Below are positions 44,270-53,630 of a stretch of 64,000 nt of DNA, piece after piece. The first letter of the stretch is position 1; each line of letters opens with the position of its first letter. This stretch comes from G963663365 sp963663365 (GTDB taxonomy: Bacteria; Hinthialibacterota; Hinthialibacteria; Hinthialibacterales; G963663365): the NCBI GenBank assembly GCA_963663365.2, contig CAXXIH010000008.1:1674001-1738000 (forward strand), given 5' to 3'. The notes below the pieces were generated by a model, which saw only the letters and a list, made by a program, of their open reading frames with translations, had not been told where the DNA came from and made no database searches. Made by a program: the position numbers and the translations under genes.

Positions 44270-46282
44270 GTGAGCAATTTCAGTGAAAAGGCCAGTTTCA
44301 TCTGGCAAGTGGCGGATTTGCTGCGCGGGCCGTATCGGCCCAATCAATACAAAGACGTGATGCTGCCCATGACCGTCTTGCGGCGGCTGGATTGTGTGTT
44401 GGAGCCGACCAAAGACAAAGTCCTGGACAAACTCAAACAGATGAAAGGCGGCAAGGTCAAGAACCTGGAACCGATTCTCAACAAGGTGGCCGGGCAATCG
44501 TTTCATAACACCAGCCGCTTCACCTTCGAAAAACTAAGAGGCGATCCCAACCACATTGCCGCCAATCTCACCAACTTCATCAAAGGCTTCTCCAGCCAGG
44601 CGCGGGACATCATCGATCATTTTGGCTTTGAAGAGCACATCGCCAAGCTCGACAAGGCTGACCGGCTGTTTCTCCTCGTCTCCAAGTTCTGTGAGATCGA
44701 CCTGCATCCCAAAGTCGTACCCAATATCGAGATGGGCTACATCTTCGAAGACCTCATCCGCCGCTTCAACGAGGCCAGCAACGAGGAGGCCGGCGATCAC
44801 TTCACCCCACGTGAAGTCATCCGCCTGATGGTGGATCTGATCTTCCTGCCCGACAGCGATGTGCTGACCACCAAAGGCATCGTCAAGACGCTGTACGATC
44901 CCGCCTGCGGTACGGGCGGCATGCTTTCGGTCGCCGAGGACTATGTCCGGGAGTTGAATCCTGACGCGCAACTGGAGGTTTTCGGCCAGGATTACAACGA
45001 CCAGGCGTATGCCATCTGCGGCTCGGACATGATGATCAAAGGGCAGAACATCGAGCACATCGCCTTCGGTGACAGTTTCACAAAAGACGAATTCTCCTCG
45101 CAAGATTTTGACTACATGCTCGCCAATCCCCCGTTTGGGGTGGAATGGAGACCTCAAGAGACTGCCATTAAGAAAGAGAGTGAAAACCAAGGCTTTGGCG
45201 GACGTTTCGGGGCAGGGCTGCCGCGTATTAACGATGGTTCATTTCTCTTCCTCCAACACATGATCAGCAAGATGAAGGATTTCAAAGAGGGCGGCACACG
45301 TCTGGCCATCGTCTTCAACGGTTCCCCGCTTTTCACCGGCGCGGCGGGATCGGGCGAGAGTGAAATCCGGCGTTGGATCATTGAAAATGACTGGCTGGAG
45401 GCCATCGTAGCTCTGCCCGACCAGCTCTTCTATAACACCGGGATTTTCACCTATCTGTGGATCGTCACCAACCGTAAACCCAGGAACCGGCGCAAAAAGA
45501 TTCAGCTAGTTAACGGCGTCGGTTTCTTCAAAAAGATGCGTAAGAGCCTGGGCAACAAGCGCCATGAAGTATGTGAAGAGCAACGCGAACAAATCACGCG
45601 CCTTTATGGAGGCTGTAAAAAAGGAGAGTACGTACGCCTATTCGACAATGAGGATTTCGGTTACCGGCGGATTACCGTAGAACGGCCCCTACGACTCAAC
45701 TTTGCGGTGACTGAAGAACGCTTGGAGCGGCTCAAAGAAGCAAAGCCGTTTGTGAATCTGGCAACCAGCAAAAAGCGGAAAGACACAAAGGCCGCTGAAG
45801 CGGAAATCGAGGAAGGAAAGGCGCAGCAGCGTGCCATCCTAAAGGCCCTAGCAACTCTTGCCGGGGCTCGCATGGTAAAGAACCGTGAGAAGTTCTCTGA
45901 CAAGATAAAGAAAGTCTTCAAAGATTCCGGCGTGGTTATGCCAGCGGCCCTTTTCAAAACTATCTTGATGACCTTATCCGAGCGTGATGAAACCGCCGAA
46001 ATCTGCACGGATCCAAAGGGCATTCCGGAGCCTGACCCGGAGCTGCGTGACTTTGAAAATGTCCCTTTAAAAGAGGATGTCAATGAGTACATGAAGCGTG
46101 AGGTCCTTCCCCATGTCCCGGATGTCTGGATCGATGAAACGAAGACCAAGATCGGCTACGAGATCAACTTTAACCGTTATTTCTATAAATACACTCCTCC
46201 CCGGCCTTTGGAAGAAATTGAAACGGATTTAAGGCAGATAGAAAGTGAAATCGCCGAGATGCTAGCCGAGGTGACGGAATGA
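44270..46282 (+). CDS. hsdM: Type I restriction-modification system methyltransferase subunit M
   Basis: About 670 residues. It opens with the HsdM helical domain (SFIWQVADLLRGPYRPNQYK). The SAM-binding motif is YDPACGTGGML, and the N6-adenine catalytic motif IV is NPPFG (YMLANPPFGVEW). A long charged C-terminal extension (about 470-670) follows. With HsdS it methylates the recognition site, and HsdR is the nuclease/translocase. GTG 44270 has GGAGG 9 bp upstream, better placed than the TTG five codons earlier. It heads an operon in which the next two starts overlap preceding stops. Confidence 0.95.
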   Translation: MSNFSEKASFIWQVADLLRGPYRPNQYKDVMLPMTVLRRLDCVLEPTKDKVLDKLKQMKGGKVKNLEPILNKVAGQSFHNTSRFTFEKLRGDPNHIAANLTNFIKGFSSQARDIIDHFGFEEHIAKLDKADRLFLLVSKFCEIDLHPKVVPNIEMGYIFEDLIRRFNEASNEEAGDHFTPREVIRLMVDLIFLPDSDVLTTKGIVKTLYDPACGTGGMLSVAEDYVRELNPDAQLEVFGQDYNDQAYAICGSDMMIKGQNIEHIAFGDSFTKDEFSSQDFDYMLANPPFGVEWRPQETAIKKESENQGFGGRFGAGLPRINDGSFLFLQHMISKMKDFKEGGTRLAIVFNGSPLFTGAAGSGESEIRRWIIENDWLEAIVALPDQLFYNTGIFTYLWIVTNRKPRNRRKKIQLVNGVGFFKKMRKSLGNKRHEVCEEQREQITRLYGGCKKGEYVRLFDNEDFGYRRITVERPLRLNFAVTEERLERLKEAKPFVNLATSKKRKDTKAAEAEIEEGKAQQRAILKALATLAGARMVKNREKFSDKIKKVFKDSGVVMPAALFKTILMTLSERDETAEICTDPKGIPEPDPELRDFENVPLKEDVNEYMKREVLPHVPDVWIDETKTKIGYEINFNRYFYKYTPPRPLEEIETDLRQIESEIAEMLAEVTE

Positions 46283-47004
46283 GCTTGAGAATTGAACCAA
46301 GTAAAGAGGCCAACAAGATCATTCGTGTCCTTTGTTACGTGTGCGAACAGAAGACTTCGCATAAGATTCTTGCGGCTATTGATTACAGCGGCGAATCCGA
46401 AGATGGAGATGTTCAGGTTTGGGGTTCCGCCCAAATTATTCAGTGCCAAGGTTGTGACGAAATAGGCTTTCGGAATACGTCCACGTGCTCTGAGTCGATA
46501 GGCCCTGATGGATATGAACCGGATGAGCGTCTTTATCCTCCGAGGATCGATCACTCATTGACGAGCCAACTCTACCTTCGTGACGACATCTATGATATCC
46601 CCCATGTTGTGCAGGCGATCTACCGGGAAACACTAGAGGCTGTCCAGCACGACCTTCCGACTTTGGCTGGAGTCGGCATTCGAGCAATTCTTGAAGCGAC
46701 TTGCCAAGAACGTAAAACAAAGAAATCCCCTTTGGCCGATAAGATCGACGAATTAGTAAGCATGTCACTGTTGACACCTGCTGGCGCCGAGATTCTGCAC
46801 GGCATCCGTATCTTGGGCAATGATGCGGCCCATGAAATGAAGGCTCCCACCAAGAAGCAGATCATAGCCGCCCTCAAAGTAATCGATCACCTCTTACTCG
46901 GTGTCTACGTGCTACCGCAAGAAGCATCAGTCCTGCCAAAGCCAAAGTTGATGTCTTCTAAAGCGTCTGCAAAGAAGAAAACGTCAAAAAAGGGAAGCCT
47001 ATGA
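46279..47004 (+). CDS. DUF4145-type protein in the hsd operon
   Basis: A 241-residue soluble protein. An N-terminal zinc-ribbon-like part has CYVCEQKTSH and CQGCDE. A helical DUF4145 domain follows (RETLEAVQHDLPTLAGVGIRA; ILGNDAAHEMKAPTKKQIIA). The GND-AAH motif is like the RN-xx-H site of HEPN-fold proteins but lacks the arginine. A Lys/Ser-rich tail closes it. ATGA overlaps couple it to both hsdM and hsdS, so it is translated with the methylase. DUF4145 proteins recur in restriction loci. A modulatory or RNA-related role is inferred. Confidence 0.82.
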   Translation: MSLRIEPSKEANKIIRVLCYVCEQKTSHKILAAIDYSGESEDGDVQVWGSAQIIQCQGCDEIGFRNTSTCSESIGPDGYEPDERLYPPRIDHSLTSQLYLRDDIYDIPHVVQAIYRETLEAVQHDLPTLAGVGIRAILEATCQERKTKKSPLADKIDELVSMSLLTPAGAEILHGIRILGNDAAHEMKAPTKKQIIAALKVIDHLLLGVYVLPQEASVLPKPKLMSSKASAKKKTSKKGSL

Positions 47005-48368
47005 TTACCGCAACTGTCCAAGCAAGCAAGCGAGCGACCTATCCAGCGTATAAGCCGTCGGGGATGGAGTGGGTTGGCGATATCCCTTCGCATTGGGAGG
47101 TCCATCGTCTCAAGCACGTAGCATCCGTTCAGTTCAGCAGCGTGGACAAGCACACCGTCAAAGACGAGGAGCCGGTACGCCTCTGCAACTATGTGGATGT
47201 GTATTACAACGACCTCATCAACCAGGGCCTCAATTTCATGGCGGCCAGCGCCACACAAAGCGAGATCGAACGATTTCAGATTCACCACGGCGATGTGCTA
47301 ATCACCAAGGACTCGGAAGATTGGAATGACATTGCTGTCCCGGCTTACGTCGCGGAAGAACTCGATAACGTGCTGTGCGGCTATCACCTTGCCCATATTC
47401 GACCGGATCTACGCAGACTGGTCGGCGAGTACCTGTTTCGGGCCTTCCGCGCCTATGGTGTGAATGATCAATTCCGTGTTGCCGCTAACGGGATCACTCG
47501 ATTCGGCCTTGGCAAGTACTGGCTCGATAACGGACTATTCTTGATTCCCCCCCTCGCCGAACAACGCGCCATCGCTGCCTTCCTCGACCGGGAGACTGCG
47601 CGGATTGATAAGTTGATTGAGAAAAAACAACGGCAGATTGAACTCCTGCAAGAGAAACGCGCCGCCCTAATCAGCCACGCTGTGACCAAAGGCCTCGATC
47701 CAAATGCAAAAATGAAAGACTCCGGCATCGAATGGCTGGGACGAATACCGGAGCATTGGGAAATTCCGCCTCTTTACGCACGGTACAGCGTTGAATTGGG
47801 TAAAATGCTCGATTCTAAGCGTATAACAGGTGATTATCTTGTGCCATATCTGCGGAATATTGATGTTCAGTGGGATGATATAAATGTAAATGATTTACCC
47901 GAGATGGATATTACGGCAAGTGAATACACACGATACACGCTAAAAGACGGTGATTTATTAGTATGTGAGGGCGGAGAGGTGGGGAGGACGGCCATGTGGT
48001 GCGACCAACTTGAATTGTGCGGCTTTCAAAAGGCAATACACCGTGTTCGGCCTCGTCGCAACTGTGACCATCCGCGATTTTTATATTATGTAATGCGCGC
48101 TGCCGCCCGGAGTGGGATTTTTCTTGCCTATGGAAATCCAAATACAATCCCTCATCTTACGGCAGAAAAACTTCGTGTTTACCGGTTTGCATTCCCCCGC
48201 TTAAAGGAACAGCATGCGATTACAGAGTTTCTCGACTATGAGAGTGGACGTATAGATACCCTAGTTAAACGAATTCAAGAAAGCATCTCAACTCTTTGTG
48301 AATACCGAACTGCGCTGATCTCGGCAGCGGCTACCGGGAAGATTGATGTACGTGGGGAGACGGAATAG
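47001..48368 (+). CDS. hsdS: Type I restriction-modification specificity subunit S
   Basis: A 455-residue DNA-recognition subunit. There are two target-recognition domains, each starting GxEWxGxIPxHWE (MEWVGDIPSHWE and IEWLGRIPEHWE). Each is followed by a conserved helix pair: FLDRETARIDKLIEKKQRQI and FLDYESGRIDTLVKRIQESI. The two halves recognise the two parts of a split target, and the helices set their spacing. Length and layout are normal. Its stop overlaps the start of the CHAT gene, so the following non-standard gene is translationally tied to the restriction operon. Confidence 0.94.
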   Translation: MITATVQASKRATYPAYKPSGMEWVGDIPSHWEVHRLKHVASVQFSSVDKHTVKDEEPVRLCNYVDVYYNDLINQGLNFMAASATQSEIERFQIHHGDVLITKDSEDWNDIAVPAYVAEELDNVLCGYHLAHIRPDLRRLVGEYLFRAFRAYGVNDQFRVAANGITRFGLGKYWLDNGLFLIPPLAEQRAIAAFLDRETARIDKLIEKKQRQIELLQEKRAALISHAVTKGLDPNAKMKDSGIEWLGRIPEHWEIPPLYARYSVELGKMLDSKRITGDYLVPYLRNIDVQWDDINVNDLPEMDITASEYTRYTLKDGDLLVCEGGEVGRTAMWCDQLELCGFQKAIHRVRPRRNCDHPRFLYYVMRAAARSGIFLAYGNPNTIPHLTAEKLRVYRFAFPRLKEQHAITEFLDYESGRIDTLVKRIQESISTLCEYRTALISAAATGKIDVRGETE

Positions 48369-49426
48369 TGTCAATGGCGGACAATCATCGCAGAAGATGT
48401 GATCAATTACGAAAGGACATAAACTATTTACAGAAGCAAAAGACCCGTGAAGTGGGCAAAATCTCCGAAGTCAGGCACAAAATTAACCACTCTCAGAACT
48501 CACTTAAGAGTGCCAAGTCTGAATCTAGATATAGATCAATCTTACGTGAAATAGAGAGATATCAAAAAGACGGCGCACGCGCAGAATCTGAAATAGCAAA
48601 GATTGAAGGTAAAATTACTCGAAAAATGGATGAACTTAGTCGGGAAGAACAGCGTCTCTTGCACGAAGAAGAGCGAGAAAGACAGAAGCGGCAGCGCGAC
48701 CACATGCGCCAGACAATGAAGCAGGAAAAGTACATCAAGGATTTGAAGAGACAAGTTGATAAGCACCAGAGGCTTCATAATGAAACACAACAAGTGATAG
48801 CGAGCCTACAAGACCTTCCTGAGCATATTAACGTGCTCTTTCTTGCAGCCAATCCAAGGGATCAGGAACGATTGCATTTGGATGAAGAAATTCGAGCGAT
48901 TGATGAAATGATTCGCAAGTCAGAACATAGAGATTCTGTTCGCTTAGTCTCCAAATGGGCCATACGACCAACTGATGTATTGCAGGCTTTGAATGAAGAA
49001 ACCCCACACGTTGTTCATTTCAGTGGTCACGGCTCTGGTGAAGATGAGATAATCTTCCTGGACAATGAAGGAAATACAAAGCCTGTATCCAAGGACGCGA
49101 TTGTGCAGACCATGATGGCTGTGTCAGCTGATATCAAACTTGTCTTTTTCAATACGTGTTATTCCCGAAGTCAGGCCGAGGCTGTCGTGCAACATGTCGA
49201 TGCGGCAATCGGGATGAATACTACAATCAGTGATGAAGCGGCTCGGATATTTTCCTCACAATTCTACTCTGCTATTGGGTTCGGGAAATCTGTGAAACAG
49301 GCTTTCAACCAAGCAAAAGCATTGTTGATGATGGAGGATATACCCGAAGAAAGTACACCAGAGTTGTTCATCAGGGGAGGATTAAATGCAGACGAAGTCG
49401 TAATCGTGAAGCCTACTGAGATGTAA
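48368..49426 (+). CDS. Coiled-coil CHAT-domain (caspase-like) protein
   Basis: A 352-residue protein. Residues about 5-148 form a long, highly charged coiled coil (RDHMRQTMKQEKYIKDLKRQ). Residues 152-350 match the CHAT caspase-like fold: VLFLAANPRDQERLHLDEEI, the catalytic His221 in VVHFSGHGSG, and the catalytic Cys264 in LVFFNTCYSRSQA. Both dyad residues are present, so a peptidase is expected. CHAT proteases act in gasdermin, Craspase-like and other abortive defences. The start GTG overlaps the hsdS stop (TAGTG), with an ATG two codons on. Its target is unknown; the adjacent TIR protein or an hsd subunit are candidates by position. Confidence 0.85.
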   Translation: MSMADNHRRRCDQLRKDINYLQKQKTREVGKISEVRHKINHSQNSLKSAKSESRYRSILREIERYQKDGARAESEIAKIEGKITRKMDELSREEQRLLHEEERERQKRQRDHMRQTMKQEKYIKDLKRQVDKHQRLHNETQQVIASLQDLPEHINVLFLAANPRDQERLHLDEEIRAIDEMIRKSEHRDSVRLVSKWAIRPTDVLQALNEETPHVVHFSGHGSGEDEIIFLDNEGNTKPVSKDAIVQTMMAVSADIKLVFFNTCYSRSQAEAVVQHVDAAIGMNTTISDEAARIFSSQFYSAIGFGKSVKQAFNQAKALLMMEDIPEESTPELFIRGGLNADEVVIVKPTEM

Positions 49427-49459
49427 CTTCGGCGGAACAGACATTGGAGTGGAGAGAAG

Positions 49460-50210
49460 ATGAGTGGAAAATTTAGTGGAACGATTGATGAATTGAAGAT
49501 TCTAATTGAATCAACGGGTTATAAAGGCGAGTGGAAAGAACTTGAAAATGGAAAGTATCAATTTAGAAGCGGTTGCGGGGCAATCTTAAATTGGTGGAAA
49601 TCAAATAAAACGCTTCAATTTCAAGGTAAACCTGAAGAAAAAGCGAAACTAGAAGAAATGTTAATGGCCGCAATGGGCGATGGAGAAGTGTTGGATTCTT
49701 CCAGCAGTTCGCCGCATTCAGGAGTCGAAGTGGCAAATCAACAGATATTTGTTGTTCATGGACATGACAAAGAGGCAAGAGATCAATTGGAACTTGCGCT
49801 CTTTCGTTTGGGGCTTCAACCTTTCATTCTGATGAATACATCCGGTGGCGGCAAGACTATTATAGAAGCATTGGAAGGGCACATTGGGCGAGATTTCACA
49901 TCGGCTTTTGGAATAGTCCTAATGACACCGGATGACAGGGGGTATCCAATCGCTGAAGGTAGTGCAAAAGAGGAGCCTCGTGCCCGGCAAAATGTGATTT
50001 TGGAAACTGGTATGCTTTTGTCGTCATTAACTCGTGACCGAATTGCCCTTCTTGTAAAAGGCCATATGGAGATACCATCCGATTTGCTGGGGGGTTATTC
50101 AGCTTCGCTTCAATTCAGAAGTAAGGGAGATTATTCCCAAACTTGCCTCGCGCATAAGGAGTGCAGGCATACCTATTGAGGAAGGACGAGTAGAAGCGGC
50201 AATGGCTTAA
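49460..50210 (+). pseudogene. TIR-like (PF10137-type) effector with one-base frameshift in a G6 tract
   Basis: The frame from ATG 49460 encodes a small N-terminal strand-rich domain (about 1-68; YQFRSGCGAILNWWKSNK, LQFQGK, similar in layout to the N-domain of RNase HIII). A linker and a TIR-like domain follow: QQIFVVHGHDKEARDQL, SGGGKTIIEALEGHIG, GIVLMTPDDRGYP and ARQNVILETGML, with the conserved Glu182. At 50089-50094 a run of six G ends the match. The frame then reads a non-family tail and stops at 50179. Dropping one G restores a typical family end (VIQLRFNSEVREIIPKLASR...GRVEAAMA) to a stop at 50210, giving 249 residues. PF10137 TIRs cleave NAD+ in Pycsar and CBASS systems. It could be a recent mutation, phase variation, ribosomal slippage or an assembly error. 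Confidence 0.85.
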
Positions 50211-50305
50211 CAAAGGACTGGGTAAACACTGTGGACGCCATAAGCAAACCTTAATTCTTAGTCCGCCGATTGAAATATGAAAATCTGCGTCATACGGGAA
50301 TCAAT

Positions 50306-53302
50306 ATGACTCTGGATCACACCGAAACCGCCTTTGAATCGGCCATCGAGGATCACCTGATAAAAATAGGTGGCTACGAGAAATGTAACGGGAGTGCTTT
50401 CGATCTAGACCGTTGTATTGATCCAACCATCCTTATTGCCTTTATCCAAGAGACCCAACCGGACGAGTGGAACTACCTTAAGAACATCCAAAAAGAGAAG
50501 ACCAAACAGACGCTGCTCGACGATCTTTGCAGTGCCCTAAACTCCGAACAGGAAGGGTGCCTCGCGGTCTTGCGCCATGGATTCAAGTGCTTCGGCAAGC
50601 TCTTCCGGGCCGCTTACTTCGCACCAGCCAGCGGACTCAATCCGGACACCCAGAAGCGCTATGAAGCCAATCGCCTGACCGTCACACGGCAGCTGCGCTA
50701 TGACTCCAAACACCACAATACACTGGATGTGGTTTTAAGCCTGAATGGCATTCCTGTCGCAACGGTTGAACTCAAGAATCCGATGACCGGGCAAACCTGG
50801 GCCAATGCGGTTCGGCAGTATAAAAATGACCGCGATCCCGGGGATCGTATTTTCCAATTCCGGAAGCGGACCATCGTCCACTTCGCGGTAGACACCGACC
50901 AGGTCTATATGACCACCCGGCTTTCAGGCAAGAAGACCCATTTCTTGCCTTTCAATAAGGGTTGTGGAACCGGGGCAGGGAATCCTGACAATCCCAATGG
51001 CTACCAAACCGCCTACTTGTGGGAAGAAGTTCTCGAACGGCACAGTTTCCTCGACATTCTCGCCCGCTTTGTTCATCTCCAGGCTGAAGAAAAAAAACTT
51101 GGCAAAAAGAAAGTCAAAAAAGAGACGCTGATCTTCCCCCGCTATCATCAGTTGGCTTGTGTCCGTAGTTTGATTAATGATTCGCGAGAAAAAGGCGCGG
51201 GCACAAATTACCTTGTCCAGCATTCGGCAGGTAGCGGGAAAAGCAACTCTATTGCCTGGCTTGCCCACCGGTTAGCGAGTCTCCACAACGATAAAGACGA
51301 AAAAGTCTTCGATTCCATCATTGTCGTGACCGACCGGATTGTTCTCGATCAACAACTTCAAAACACGATTTATCAATTCGAGCACAAGAGCGGTGTGGTG
51401 CAGAAGATCGATGTTGATTCAACCCAGCTGGCGAACGCCCTATCGGCAGGAGTGCCCATTATTATCACAACTCTCCAGAAGTTTCCATTTGTGACCGAGA
51501 AGATCGGCGATCTGCCCAAACGCACCTATGCAGTCATCATTGACGAGGCGCACAGTTCGCAGGGTGGTGAATCCGCGACCGAACTAAAGGGCGTTCTCGG
51601 AGGTGCGGCAGCCAAAGAGGAGATAGCGAAAAAAGCCCAGGAAGAGGGGCTGATGGACCATGAAGAGGAAATCCTCAGAACCATAGCCAAACGAGGTAAG
51701 CAACCCAATATCAGCTTCTTTGCATTCACGGCGACGCCGAAATACAAAACTTTGGAAGTATTCGGCCAGCCCGGCCCGGATGGCAAACCGCTGCCGTTCC
51801 ATCTCTACAGCATGCGCCAAGCTATCGAGGAAGGATTTATCCTCGACGTTCTTAAAAACTACACAACCTACAAAGCGTACTATGGATTGATCAAATCCAT
51901 CGAGAACGATCCTGAGGTGGATAAGCGCAAGGCCGCACGGGCATTGGCCCGGTTTATGAGCCTGCATCCGCATAATATCGCCCAGAAGACAGAAGTGATG
52001 ATTGAGCATTTCCGCCATTTCACGATGCACAAGATCGGCGGAAAAGCCAAAGCGATGGTTGTTACCGAATCCCGGCTCCATGCTGTCCGGTACAAGCAGG
52101 AATTCGACAAGTACATCAAGATGAAAGGCTATCAGGGAATTAAGACGCTTGTTGCCTTCTCGGGCACGGTCATCGATCCGGATACAAAAGATGTCGAATA
52201 CACTGAAGTCAGCATGAACTATGGAATCCGGGAGAAAGAACTTCCGGAGAAGTTTTCCACTGAAGAGTATCAAGTTCTGATCGTTGCCGAGAAATATCAA
52301 ACCGGTTTCGATCAGCCGCTTTTGCACACGATGTATGTCGATAAACGGCTTGCGGGCATCCAGGCGGTGCAGACACTCTCACGCCTTAATCGCACACACC
52401 CGCCATACAAAGAGGATACTTTCGTACTGGATTTCGTGAATGATCCGGAGGAGATCAAAAAGGCCTTTCAGCCGTATTACGAGACAACGCTGGTTGGAGA
52501 ACAAGCTGATGTGCATCAGTTGTACGAACTTCAGGCCAAACTAAATGCGCAGCAGGTCTATTACAAAGAAGAAGTCGAGGAGTTTGCGAAGGTTTTCTAT
52601 CGGCCGAAAAAGAACCAGACTTCCTCTGATCATGCCAAGATGAATGCCTGCCTGGACCCGGCGGTCAAACGTTTCACAGAACTCGAAGAAGATGATCGGG
52701 AGGTCTTCCGGAAAACACTGATTGCCTACCGGAACTTGTATTCATTCCTATCACAAGTTATTCCTTTCCAAGATTCCGACCTAGAAAAACTCTACTCCTA
52801 CATCCGCTTCTTGCTCACCAAACTGCCCAAGGCTGACCGTGGTCCCATCTACAATTTCGATGATGAAGTCACGTTGAAGTTCTATCGGCTCGCAAAGATC
52901 AGCGATGGCTCGATTCAACTCGAATCCGGTAGTGATGAACCGGTCTCAGGGCCGACATCTGTGGGCACCGCAGCCGCCCATGATTTGCAGATCGAACTAT
53001 CGAAGTTGATCGAAATCCTCAACGAACGCTTCGGGACTGAATTCAAGCCTGCCGACCAACTCTTCCTTGATTCAATCCGCGAAGATGCTGTCGCAGACCC
53101 AAAACTTCGGCAAGTGGCCCTCGTCAATGACATCAAGGGCTTTCGCCTCGTATTTCTGAAATCCTTGCAAGAACTTTTTATCGACCGTATGGATCAAAAC
53201 GAAGAAATTACCGCCCAGTTCATGAACGATAAAGACTTCAAAGATATTGTCAGCCAACACCTTCTGAAACAAGTCTACGACCAAATCCGAGCGGCTGACT
53301 AA
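50306..53302 (+). CDS. hsdR: Type I restriction endonuclease subunit R
   Basis: About 998 residues from the ATG at 50306, which gives the usual N-terminus (MTLDHTETAFESAIEDHLI). The PD-(D/E)xK nuclease has Asp141 (LDVVLSLNG) and Glu155-Leu-Lys157 (VELKNP), with QxxxY after it (AVRQY). The SF2 motor has Walker A HSAGSGKSNSI, motif II DEAHSSQ, motif III FTATP and motif VI QTLSRLNRT. The C-terminal part binds HsdM. It translocates DNA and cuts at distance from unmethylated sites. It is separated from hsdS by the CHAT and TIR genes, an unusual interruption. Confidence 0.95.
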   Translation: MTLDHTETAFESAIEDHLIKIGGYEKCNGSAFDLDRCIDPTILIAFIQETQPDEWNYLKNIQKEKTKQTLLDDLCSALNSEQEGCLAVLRHGFKCFGKLFRAAYFAPASGLNPDTQKRYEANRLTVTRQLRYDSKHHNTLDVVLSLNGIPVATVELKNPMTGQTWANAVRQYKNDRDPGDRIFQFRKRTIVHFAVDTDQVYMTTRLSGKKTHFLPFNKGCGTGAGNPDNPNGYQTAYLWEEVLERHSFLDILARFVHLQAEEKKLGKKKVKKETLIFPRYHQLACVRSLINDSREKGAGTNYLVQHSAGSGKSNSIAWLAHRLASLHNDKDEKVFDSIIVVTDRIVLDQQLQNTIYQFEHKSGVVQKIDVDSTQLANALSAGVPIIITTLQKFPFVTEKIGDLPKRTYAVIIDEAHSSQGGESATELKGVLGGAAAKEEIAKKAQEEGLMDHEEEILRTIAKRGKQPNISFFAFTATPKYKTLEVFGQPGPDGKPLPFHLYSMRQAIEEGFILDVLKNYTTYKAYYGLIKSIENDPEVDKRKAARALARFMSLHPHNIAQKTEVMIEHFRHFTMHKIGGKAKAMVVTESRLHAVRYKQEFDKYIKMKGYQGIKTLVAFSGTVIDPDTKDVEYTEVSMNYGIREKELPEKFSTEEYQVLIVAEKYQTGFDQPLLHTMYVDKRLAGIQAVQTLSRLNRTHPPYKEDTFVLDFVNDPEEIKKAFQPYYETTLVGEQADVHQLYELQAKLNAQQVYYKEEVEEFAKVFYRPKKNQTSSDHAKMNACLDPAVKRFTELEEDDREVFRKTLIAYRNLYSFLSQVIPFQDSDLEKLYSYIRFLLTKLPKADRGPIYNFDDEVTLKFYRLAKISDGSIQLESGSDEPVSGPTSVGTAAAHDLQIELSKLIEILNERFGTEFKPADQLFLDSIREDAVADPKLRQVALVNDIKGFRLVFLKSLQELFIDRMDQNEEITAQFMNDKDFKDIVSQHLLKQVYDQIRAAD

Positions 53303-53320
53303 TGGAAAGGAGAAAGTGAG

Positions 53321-53623
53321 ATGTTACAAGACGCGAATGACATTTTAAGGCAGTTCGATGGAAAATTAGAAACGGTGCGATTTGAATTACAGAATGAACT
53401 AAATAAGTTTGATCCTTTTGATAAGGATAAGTTAAATAATTTTCTGGAACTCTTCAGTGATCGGCTCATTATATTTCAACACGATTTTATGCAGCATCTT
53501 GCGACAATTCGTGGCCGAGTGGACCCAAAGACAGAGAAATTTACAATAAAAACTCCGCCAATCGTCTATATGCAACGAGTTGGATATTATGTATGTCATC
53601 TCCATCTAAATTGGCAAGGATAA
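53321..53623 (+). CDS. Small hypothetical protein before the helicase
   Basis: A 100-residue protein, mostly helical, with no recognised family. It has an acidic first half (DILRQFDGKLETVRFELQNE), a middle FLELFSDRLIIFQHDFMQHL and a basic strand-rich end with IVYMQRVGYYVCHLHLNW. AAAGGAG lies 9-10 bp before the ATG. It lies 18 bp after hsdR and 7 bp before the helicase gene, so it is translated as part of this run. It may be a partner of the helicase or of the ADP-ribosylation pair; nothing in the sequence decides it. Confidence 0.75.
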   Translation: MLQDANDILRQFDGKLETVRFELQNELNKFDPFDKDKLNNFLELFSDRLIIFQHDFMQHLATIRGRVDPKTEKFTIKTPPIVYMQRVGYYVCHLHLNWQG

Positions 53624-53630
53624 GAATGCA

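Noticed and set aside
44534..45190. Leftward 218-codon frame opposite hsdM
   Set aside because: It is the complement of conserved HsdM motifs (ACGTGG, NPPFG); no family resemblance of its own.
51584..52327. Leftward 247-codon frame opposite hsdR
   Set aside because: It sits across the helicase motifs of HsdR and has no start signal; a shadow.
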